A stretch of DNA of 64,000 bases from the NCBI GenBank assembly GCA_012934845.2, contig WNNJ02001998.1:1-64000 (forward strand), written 5' to 3'. Positions 15,201-27,200 of the stretch are shown here, piece by piece. This DNA comes from Pomphorhynchus laevis. Its lineage: Eukaryota > Acanthocephala > Palaeacanthocephala > Echinorhynchida > Pomphorhynchidae. The notes beneath the pieces are model-generated. The model searched no databases. It worked only from the letters and a program-made list of their open reading frames with translations, and was not told the DNA's origin. A program made the translations under genes and the position numbers. Every line of letters starts with the position of its first letter. Within the stretch, counting starts at the first letter, position 1.

Positions 15201-18200
15201 GCTATTTTTAAAGAAAAGCTATTTATTAAAAAATAGCTTTATTTATTAAATTGCCTTATTTATAACAAATTGCTTTATTTATAAGTATTTATTTATAAAC
15301 TTTTATTTATTTAAAAGCTATTTTTTAAAAAACTTTATTTTTATTTACAAAAACTACCTTTTACAAATAGAGATATGTTTTAAATAAATAAGGTTATTTC
15401 TTAAACAGTTTTAAAAATTACCTTTAAGATATAGAATCCGACAAGTACAAACAAAAGATGATATTCATAAGGTAGTGAACATTGTATCGCAGAATCAAAA
15501 TGATCCAATGACAATTTCGATTCAGTGTTGACATTGCTATTTCTCTTTTCTAGATCTTGGTGTAAAGCGATGACTTCAACATTTATACATCGTTCCCTAA
15601 ATACATAAAGTAACTGATTTTTAAAGTATAAAAACTCAGTGAAACTAAAATAAACTAACAATAAATTAAAAAACAAAACTTGTTTTTGTACTTAACTTTT
15701 TATATAAAAGAATGCAAACAGGTCATTAATTATGGACATTTACAATTTAAATATACAATATCAAATTAAAGCTATAAATGTTTAAGTTATGGAGAACGTT
15801 TAATGGGAGAAAAAATAAAGCTTTAGGCAAACAACTGATAACGATTTCTAAGTATTTTGATAATTTAAAACATTTTTAACTTAACTTTTGTGATAAATTC
15901 AGCAAGAAATGTACCAACGCAATATTATAGGCAAATAATTATATATAGGTAAATTATAGTTATATCTAAAGTATAACTTACTTGAGAATATTAATCCGAG
16001 TAGTTATTACTTACTATATTTATTTATATATTTATATTTGTTTGAAGGTAGGCGTTATAGCAAATATATGTATATATTTTTCCAATATAAAGTAATGTCC
16101 CTACTTTTAAATAATTTTGATTTATAAAAATATTTATGGTTTCTATTAATTTTATTTGTTAATTTTACTTTATAAAGCTTAAAAACAAGTCAGCTATAAT
16201 TGGGCTACTATTACCACCCATTGGAACACCTTTTACTTGTCTAAATATAGATGTCCCTACTTTTAAATAATTTTGATTTATCAGAATATTTAAGGATTCT
16301 ATTAATTCAATTTTATCCATATTTTTATATTTACTTGATTGTTTAATTGTTATTAGATAGGCGTTATAATTATTATAACATATATATGTATATCTTTTTC
16401 CGAATATAAGGTTAATTAATTTTACTAACGCTTCTTTAATATCTACTAAATCTAGATTTGTATAAAGCGTACTAAAATCGTATGTATTTATATTTTGAAA
16501 ATTTATTCCTTTTGTCTGTTCTAAAAATTCTTTTGTAGAATTGATACTGAAACTGTATTTCAATATTACCCTACAATTAATACTAATTGTAGGGTAACTG
16601 TAGAGTAAATCCTGTTAATCTACAAATTAAATTTCTAAACATGATGCATTTACATTTAAATGATTATACATATCTTTATTAATTTTATTTTTCCTTTTAT
16701 AATTGTTTGTAATTTTCATTTACTTTTTAATATAAATTAGTAAAAATTATTTTATTAATTTCGATTACCCTACAATACTATTTTGGCCGTTAATGCCAAA
16801 AAATATACTGTCAGAGTTAATCAAATGTTACAATGGGATAGGTGAATTTGCGGTTTGGATTAAGAAAGTTGAATTAGTTGCCAGCCTTCAAGGAATCACC
16901 CATCTAGAGAAGTTTATCCCAATTTTCTTAAATGACCAGTATATGTGGTGTTCTGTAATCCGTCGGAAGATATAAAAAATGAAGAACGCACTAATTCAAG
17001 TTTATAAATTTTATCCGGTTGGAGAGTAAAAGGAATACAAAATGTATTCCTTTTGTCTGTTCTAAAAATTCTTTTGTAGAATTAATACTGAAATAGTGTT
17101 TTATACCAGTATTAATTTCGATTACCTTGCAATATTTTTTAAAATGTGCTTTAATTACTTTAAGTATTTTATTCATATATACAGAAAGTGGTTTTAATGT
17201 ACATTTAAAAGCACTACATATAAACCAAGGTTTTATTGGACTGTTATGTAATTTTGAATTCTAATATAATATAGGTATAGTTTTATTATCTGATATATTT
17301 CACTATCCACTGAGATAGTGAAATTGTATTTGTGAGTTTATGCCATTTCAAACTTGGGAAGGTTTATACGATAACTTGATCGCTACTTGCTGTAATTTTT
17401 GTTTGTAAAATTCATTTATTAAAAAATGTTAATTAAAACAAAATGGTTCATATGGTACATATTGTACGTAATTTTAGTTACAGTATAGTTAGAATTTACT
17501 AATGAATGCTTGTTCATTAATTTATTGGTAACAAATCATTAGTGAATTAAATACGAAGATTATTTACTTGTGATACTAATTTAATGAACTGATCACCTAG
17601 ATAATATGTAGGATCTATGCACGTTTAAATCCGAATTCATATATCTTTTCTTATTTTATCGCTATGGCTATTTTATCAAGAATAAAATAGAAATTAAATA
17701 TTCAAAATATTTAAATATTTTGTCTAGAATATTCTTTAATATCAATAATATTTTGTCAAGAATAGAAACGTTCATTTTGAAACACTAGGTTAAATGTGAT
17801 TATAAAAATCAATTGTTTTTCAAATCTAAAGAGAATTTACTAATGAAATCATACAGTAAATGTGGAAATTATAGTAATTTTCTCGACTTACACTGTTATA
17901 TACTAAATATTTCGCGCTATAATTTATCTATATAAAAATATGGGTTGCTATACCCTAAAATCAATGAGCGGGACTATCGACAGTAATAAGGTATTTCATA
18001 ATTTGGCTAAAGTGGCTGAAAGATCATTTGAAGCAGCTTTGCGAATGATGGAGACAATGAACACGTTAGATTATGTAGAATATCGTAACGAAGTCGATTA
18101 TAAAATATCGATGAAGAACGAAACCCAAGCAAATAATATACGGTACATAATATCAGCAATGAGAACGGAGAGTAAAATTGAAATAAAGCAGATTAATCTG

Positions 18201-21200
18201 GTAATGAGACAGGTTATTGACATGGTGGTTCAACTAAAGGTTTGGAGACGAAATGGTATTCCAGCTCAGATAACACTGAGCAATAAGGAAGATGAATCAC
18301 AGATAAGGAATCTCGAACGAAAAACCAATAATATGCTTACGTCAATACAAAAGGCGAGACATTCTCTGATGATAAAACGGAACAGGTTAAGAAAATGGCG
18401 GAAACGAAAGATCACAAGGTCAGAAGAAGAAATTAAAAAGTTTACGGTAAAGAAGAATATACTAATAAAAGAGGCTAATTTGCTCTCAAGAATTTACTTT
18501 CGACATTTTGAAATTATTATTCGTAATTTATTCTCATTGAGTGGTCATTTATTGAATTTAAAAAGAACGATCGGTAAAAAGGGTCTATGCAGGAACGAAT
18601 GTTTTCAATTACTACCTATGCTTTACAGTATACATTGTGAACTTTTACATGTTAGGAATGCTCTAATAACAATGCCAGACAAATGCATTTTCTTCTTTTC
18701 AAAAGAAAAATGTCTGAACGAAAAGTCACATATCAAGGCGAACATAACAGGAAAGAAAATTGATAAGAAAAAAACTAACCTTAAATATAGAGCGTAATCC
18801 ACTGTATCACTTAATATTTGATTTGCTTGTGTTTGTAGTTTTCTATTCATTTTGTTAAAAAGACCTATCAATTGAGTTAGAACCATTTGTACATTTTGAG
18901 AACTAAAGTAGAATACAAAATTTAAAGAATGAACAAGTTATAACTTAAGTTACTAAACCATTTCAAACTTAAATGCAATCTAAACTTTAAACTATTTAAT
19001 AAACATTTTAATAGAATTAAATTTAATTGATTAATTTTTGAAAATGCTAAATAAATGTAATAAAATTAAATTAAAATTTTATATTAAAACAATTTAACTT
19101 TTGTTAAAAAGACCTATCAATTGAGTTAGAACCATTTGTACATTTTGAGAACTAAAGTAGAATACAAAATTTACTTTAACTTATGAAAACTAAAATAATA
19201 TCGAAAAAAGGATTTGTAATACAAGCAATTAACAGTGTATGTAATGAATTTATCTTTGATAATAAAATCAATGTTGAAAAATTCTACTATTATACGATAT
19301 ATTGCATCGTTTTAATAAATTTGAATATATTATTTTTATATCTAAACATTTACAAATATATGTCTACCCCATTATTTTAAAGGTGCTTTTACATTTCGGC
19401 TGAAAGGAAAAAATAAGTTCTAAAAATAACTTAAATTTGGCGATTTTTTGCTGAAAAACTAAATCAAAAATAACTATGGGCGTTCTACTAATTGTTATTA
19501 AAGCTGTTTAAGTTGAAAAAACCCAAATGTATTTAGACAATACTCAATTTTAAATATTATTTTGAATATTAAAAAAGAGATTTATAATTGGGAATTGAAT
19601 TGGTGTCGAATTTTCAGTGTCAAAGCGGCAGATAATACGTGACGAATAAATGGGCATCAATATGAATTATTTGATTAGACTTATCTCTTAACTTACGCAA
19701 TTTGGGTATTTTTAAAGTAATCTACTATCATTTATCCTTATTTGTTGTTGTCAACATTGAATATGGATAGTGCAATTTCAACAAATTCGTGAATTCTACT
19801 ATAAAGCCATATTATAAATTTCAGATTATAAATTATGGACCTTTTGAAAGTAAAAAAAATTTAAATTTATTAGAATAAATTCATGGGTAACTCTAACTCG
19901 AGTATATAGTATTATCTACCTTGATTTTATTTAAAGCAGATACTTAAATTTGACATATTAATAATTAATAATTTAAATTGTTAGAAACAAATGTCATTAT
20001 TAACAATATATAAAATCCTTTTAAAAAGAAAAAAATTGCTATCGTGATCAAAATATTCTCTTTGATACCGCCGTTTTAGCTCCCAAACGCATACGCATCT
20101 TCAACGGTTCAGCATCGATTGTGGATATGTTATAGTTTAAATTATAAAATAATTTTCGGATATTATTATAATTTATAAATTCTGATTAATATTGACATCA
20201 TAAAAGCTCAAGTTAATTTATTAACATTTAAATAAATTTGCGTGTCATGAATTATAAAATATAAAATTATATTTTATTATAATATAAAATTATATCTAGT
20301 TGATTGTTACATAATACTAAGAATTCCTTTAATAAAAAAATGAAATATATATTATAAAAGAATCAAAAAATTATTACATTAAATACTTACTAAATATTAA
20401 CATTAAAATCAGAATTAGGATAACGATTTTTAGTTAGCCTACAGTTTAAATTATTCAAAATATTTATTGTTTAGTTAAAAAAATTATGGCGACATTTATC
20501 AGAATAAATATTCACCAGAATAAAAATTAACAAAGTTATTTTTGTTTAATAATAAAGTAATTTTTTTTAAACAGTATGATCATTATAGATATTTTCTAAA
20601 TGTGTGAACGCTTTACTCAAGCTCAAATGCAAGTTCAAAATTATGCCGAGCAGATTTGTAATGCCATCGGGCTTATTCAGCAAAATGCACAACCATCACA
20701 ATTTGAAGATGTCGAAAGTGATTCATCCGTAAAGCCTCGCGATGATCCGTTTACAGATAACTTTGGAAAATTAATCGTTAAAATGATAAGCGATGTCAGT
20801 TTAATTTATATTAAAAATATAATTGAAGACATTTAATTTAGTTATCAAAAATAAAATTAAAAATACGTACGGTTGTTCTTGTTTAATATCACAATTTACA
20901 TCATCACCGAATAACATTTTAAAATATTTAATGAGCCAACTAATATGTCGATGTAATGGATTTTCGCATTCTTCCAATTGTCCATGTTTCTTTAATTAAG
21001 CAAAACACAAATTGAAAAATTAAAAAAGAACTCAACTTATACTAATATATAAAGATTTGCAAAATTTTTAAAACATAATTTTAAAAGATTTAAAAGATTT
21101 GCAGTAATTCGCATAATTGTTTTGTGGATTTCACAGAGACCCACAAAACAATTTGGATGGTTTGTAAATTACTTTTAAACCTATGAAATCGCGTGAACTC

Positions 21201-24200
21201 GGAGAATCATTCGAACAGCGAAGAAGTTTCAAGATTATTGGATAGAGTAACTTTAATGAAAATTAACAACTTTGTTGATAACTTTAATTGCTTGTTCGTA
21301 GATTACTTTTATATCTTATGGTATAATACGAAGTCATCTATATGTAATTGTTTTAATCTACTAAGCAACTGTTTGTCGCACGTGTCGTTTATTTGTAATT
21401 TATTAGTTTGTTCGATGATAAAGAACTGTGATTATTTCTGTACTTTTAGAATTAAGATTATGAGCAGAACCCATGCATTATAATTGTTTTATGGGTTTCG
21501 CAGAGGCATTAAAAATCGGTCTTTATTTTTTAATTCGCTATCTGTGCGAACTGCGAATTAATGTAGGTCGAGCTATCGATGCTTTAAGAGTAACTTTCTA
21601 ATATACAAGATTTACAACAGAATAATTCATGAAATTTTATTTTAATTCGTTTCGACTAACCTCCCAATTCACAAAAATCTACAAAACTCAGAAATAAATA
21701 GTTTTAAACTATTTATAGCGATGTGTTTTGTTAACTGGATGGATTCTTGTTTCTTATATTTTATTAAATATATAAATGGAACTCATGAAATGCAGTTTAC
21801 TTTGGTGAAACCACAAATGCCATAAATACTCTATTAATACGATATATACAAAAGTATATTTGAACCAAATCAACAAATGGCAAACAACGATTTATCGAAA
21901 GCCACATACATCTCCTCTGTGTTTACATGTATTTAGCCCGCATAAAAATGGGCAAAAAAAGGATGAGTTACAACTAGTTTATACGATATAAAAAATTACA
22001 GTAATCCTGATGATTTAAAAATGAGGCTTTAATAATTATCAAATTTGTTTAATCAAGAGGATATACTCAAGGAGAAATTTCGCAAGAATTTCTCGAATAC
22101 TTAAAAAACTATAACAAAAACTCCTCTTAAAACCAAAATTAGTTAGTGACATAGTTTATACTATTCTAGTTTTTTTTGGACGAAGTTGCGTAATGGAATC
22201 AGCAACGTAGCACGCACTTTGGCAAATCTGAATTTACCTAAAGCTAGAATATGCATAGATTTTCGGAAAAATGCGACAGTAAAGACGATTTGATCAGTTC
22301 TAGATTAAAACATTCAAAATAACCAGCTGTAAATAATAGATGTTCACTATGATGTAAAGAAAAAATTTCATCGACAAACTATATTTTCAGGCCTCTAATA
22401 TACAATAAAGGGGGAGTGCTATAATTGTCAAAGTGAAAATATTGTAAATATGGCTAACTTGAAGACTGAAAGAAAAGCTACATAGGTGAGAGGAGCATAT
22501 TATTCAATATTAGAACGAATAATCGACAGATCGATATAAAAAATCATAGAACCACAAATGAAAAGACAGTTGAGCAATGAAAACATATATGAAAACATCA
22601 TATAAAAACACATTTTTATATCATATTTATTCCGTAGTAGATTTAACACGATTTCGGCCACTTTTGAGGGTAGACAAAACGCAATAAAAAAGGGTTGATT
22701 CAAAATAGTTTAGAAACAAAACAAAAATAATTACCATAATATTTTTATTCAAAATAAATAATTTGAAAAAATTAGAAAAATAAAGTTTTTCACATAAGCG
22801 TGTTATAGGATACATTTTTATAATTTAATAGTAGGATGTGCAAATTTTGTGATCCGAGAGCTAATAAGCTTCAGTTTCGTAATTGTAGATGTTTCTAAAA
22901 TCCGGAGTTCGATTACATGCAGAACAGACTTCTTTATCAATTCCAGACGATCTGACCTTAGTACACTGATGAAGGAAGGAGCGACAGCACACTTGCTGTC
23001 CTGTGAAGCAAACCCTGCTTAGCAAAGCATATCAGATGTAAAGCTTACATCTGATAAGATGTAAGCTTTTGATACATCTGATAAGATGTAAGCTTACATC
23101 TGATATGTTAGCAAACCTTATCAGATGCAAATTGCAAACCCTGCTTAGCAATTTGCCCTGCTTAGCAAACCTTATCAGATGTAAAGCTGGCCACCGGTGG
23201 AGGAGCGTGCCCTTAGCGATTTCATTTCAGAGATCTACTAAGGAGATCTGAAACTTAAAAGTTTTGATAATAAATTGATGCATCGTTTCAAAGATGTATC
23301 CTAGACAAACGGTGTCATGATAAGTCATTATATATAAATTTACAAAGTTTAAACCGGAATAAGTAGTACATTTTATTTAAGTTTCGACTAATCGCCTTGT
23401 TCACAAAAATATACGAAAAAAATCGACCAATTTTACTTGAAACTGGTTAATAGTTTCAAGTAAAATTGCTATATTTAATTGTATATTATATCGATGCTGG
23501 ATAACGGTGTCATGATAAGTCATTATATATAACTAGGTGAGGTCAATCGCATTCCGGATCCGTCTTTGGAATACACTTTTAATAAATTGACAAGGTATAA
23601 AGCGGAATAAGTAGTGAAATTTTATTTTAATACATTTCTGCCAACTGCCTAATTCACAAAGATATCCGAGATAGGTGAGTAGGTTCCAAAATTTGGAAGA
23701 CTGAGTAGTGGACGCATTATTCGTGGGAAATTGATAAAGCTCTCAATTGTAAATTGAAAATTCCGAATAAACTATAAACAATAATTTGATTATAATTTGA
23801 TTCTTTAAATTATTATTTAACAATTAATTCAATAAAAATTAAATAATATTGGTATCTAATTTCTATAATTAAATATAAACATTATATTTGTGTCGACAGT
23901 AAGTGTTTAAAGGTTTAGTTCGGGATTAGAATGTAAACTCGGCGTTTATTTAGTTTTAAGTATAGGGTTAAAACTTTATAATATCATCAGTATATCGTGG
24001 ATTGTCTTATTTTATTTTCATTAATACATTTTATTAATAAAAACGCAGATACACACGAAATAAATTTCTTTATTTTTTAATTCCAACAAAATTATAGGAT
24101 AATATTAAAGAACTATAATTAGATCAAAATATTATCGTAGCGAATATATTAAAGCAAAGCAAATATATTATTTTAAATAAATACAAAACAACAATAAATC

Positions 24201-27200
24201 AATTAAAATCAATGCTCGGTCATTGTTTATAACAAAATTACCTGAGTGTAATTATTATATACATAGTTAAATAAGAATTTGTGAAAGGCATCATTGACAA
24301 TCTGGAATATAATTTCAAAAGTACATTGCCTGTAATAGACAAAAAATATAAAATGTTAAAATAGCGAAAGTATTTACGTTTTGTACTGAGATGTTGACAC
24401 TCGTACCGTTACCTTTCCTTCGATCGGTTCACTACCTTGTAATTCTATACTGTATAACATGTAGTAGTGTATCATACCTAAAGCACATAATTAGGATGAG
24501 TAGATTAAAAATGTATTTATCAAAAATGTATTTATAATGTAAATATATTTATATTTATAAATGGCAAACACGCAATTTTATTTGTGGAGTCAGCGTTTTT
24601 TAAAACAAAATGAGCTGCTCAATTCTTAACAAACTCAATTCTCCTAAAATTTAATTTTTAATTAAAAAATTAAAACTGTTAATTTGTCCACAAGATGTAT
24701 ATCTTATGCACATATCAACATATGCCAACTCAATCTTCCAATCTCAATCCTGGTCTTGATGGATCAGAACCAGGATTAAAGGTGATCAGAAGCAACTGCA
24801 ATGATATCAGGTATCGGATCCGATTCCTCAAACAGCATAGCGAATGGACAAAAACATGCTAATGATGTATTTTATCTGAGGAAATTTGATATACAAAGTA
24901 TATTATTTATTATCTATCTATAAACATTTGCCACTTAAGAGTTTAAATAAATTTTTAACAATATTTTGTTGATTTATATATTTTACTATTTTCTGTTTGA
25001 TGTTATTTTTATAGTAACCTAGTTTAAAATATGTATCTATTAAATTATTTAAATGATTCTGAAGAAAACAAATATCGTTACATATTGTTGCAATTCTTAA
25101 AATTTCATTATTTAATGTATTATATTTTATATTATATGGTATACGTGAATGCTCATGCAAAAAAATGTTTCTTGTAAATTTAAAGGTACTTTTAGAACTT
25201 AAATAATAAAATTAATAACTGTTTTTAGATTTTTTATAATTTAAATCAAGTTAAAATAAAAAATTGAAATTTAAAATAAACGTCATTTTTATTTATTGAC
25301 TAATAAATAACAGACATTGTATCAGAATAAGAATTAGAGGTCATCAGGAGGAACTGCTATGCTATCAGGTTTCGACCCCTAACTCATCTACCCAACATAG
25401 CAGCGGGGCCAAATAAATGCTAATGATGTATTTCCTCTGATAAAACTATCTAGTATCTTATTCTAATACAAAGTATATTATTTATTATCCATAAAAATTT
25501 GCCACTTAAGAGTTTAAATTTATTCTTTATATTATTGTGTTGATTTATATATTTTACTATTTTCTCCTTGATGTTATTTTTATAGACACCAAGTTTAATG
25601 CTAACATTATTTACAAAACCCAGCAGGTCCTTCGACTTTAATGGTTTTTATACATCAATTGTTTTTAACGAACTATTCTAAGGAATATTGATTAATATTT
25701 AAATTATGTATATTTTCGAGGATGTGGCTCAGATGGTACCAATTTAGCTTAGCAGGCGAAAAATACTGTGATCAATATTTATCACCTCCATAAATTATTT
25801 AATATTAATGTTTTTATTGATGTTGTTTCCGTTTATTTATCTGGTGTTATTTAAAAATAAATAATTTTTCGAAAGTGTAAATTAGTTTTGATGATCAATC
25901 CTACAATGTTTAAGGCAATATTACGTTCTTTCTATATAATATATTAACTTATAATGCAGATGATCAGCGCCGCAATCAACCGGGGCAACTCGGCCGGCTT
26001 GGAGGAATGCATGTAAGATCCTGAAATACGCAATTAATACAAATGTTTTGACTGAGAGTTGTATTAATTTTTACTAACAAAAGCTATAATTATATTAAAT
26101 ATATAATATAAATATTAATATATTATATTAATTATATCAAAGGTATAATTTAAATTGAATAATTATAAAAATTACAATATTCTCAAGTAGATGATGGTAG
26201 TTCTTGCACCTCGGCACTAAGTTTATTTATATTCAATGGAGGATATATTAATATTTTGCAGCTGAAAATTTTGATATTTAAAATTTTTTCACTTAAGAAA
26301 TTTTAAAATTTTAATTTTTTTTCCTGATTACTCGACGAAACTTTATATAAATGTCTTATTTTTTTCTGAAAAAGAAACGGATTTAGAATGAAATATTCTC
26401 CATGGAATGCACAATGTTGATTCAGCTTTAAATTTAATGTGGATAAATTTAAAATGTGGATATTAGGATAATTAAGATAATAATGATCATCTTATAATCA
26501 TAACGTTATTTTTTAACAAGTAATGCTTTAGAATTCTTTCCAACAATAATCGATTAGACTTACACCCGATTAGTAATAATTCTACCCTATTACACCCGTA
26601 ATAGGTAGAACTGACGTGCATATGGGTCGTCTTCATAGAAGAATCGCTTGGTGTACAACAATATTTCCACCCTGTTAACAATTCTCGCAGGCAACTCGAG
26701 GGACCTGAGAGAAGTGATAACAAAAGGGAATGGAAATGCGGTCAAAAGCAGCTGAAAAGTCAAGAAAGACAGCCACAGCAAGCTGATGACTGTTATCTTG
26801 ACAAAGCTGTTGCACTTCACCTATTGCTGTTAGGACAGAGCAATCTTTTACGTACCCATAAAAACCTGGTGGGATTAAATCATCTTATAATCATAACGTT
26901 ATTTTTTAACAAGTAATGCTTTAGAATTCTTTCCAACAATTATCGATTAGACTTTCTCACTTGTATTTGATTCATTTTAAAATTATCATTTATTTTAATA
27001 TTATTTTAATTTTTCAATTCGTTTGATTTTTATTGTTTAAAAAGAACCTAATTTAATGCTTATAATAAATCTGATTTTAACATTTAATTAAATTATAAAT
27101 AATTATGCTAATTTTACATTATTTTAATTTTTCAATTCGTATAATTTTATCACTTGTTTTGGCAATTTTGTTTTTATTTTGTTTTATGATTTTGTTTTTT

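Noticed and set aside
21193-21483. Plus-strand ORF considered as a second MED21 exon
   Set aside because: No convincing similarity to the MED21 C-terminal helix; low-complexity reading frame.
22236-22300. Minus-strand segment with AG/GT borders reading TDQIVFTVAFFRKSMHILAL, in phase with exon 12
   Set aside because: It lies inside a plus-strand Penelope relic whose coding frame explains the composition, and exon 13 at 24242-24329 fits better.
22850-22930. GGAGTTCGATTAC resembling a tRNA B box, possible tRNA or SINE head
   Set aside because: No A box at the right distance and no cloverleaf could be drawn.
26165-26255. Minus-strand exon-like reading CKILIYPPLNINKLSAE
   Set aside because: It falls between exons 11 and 12, which already join in phase; including it breaks the frame.
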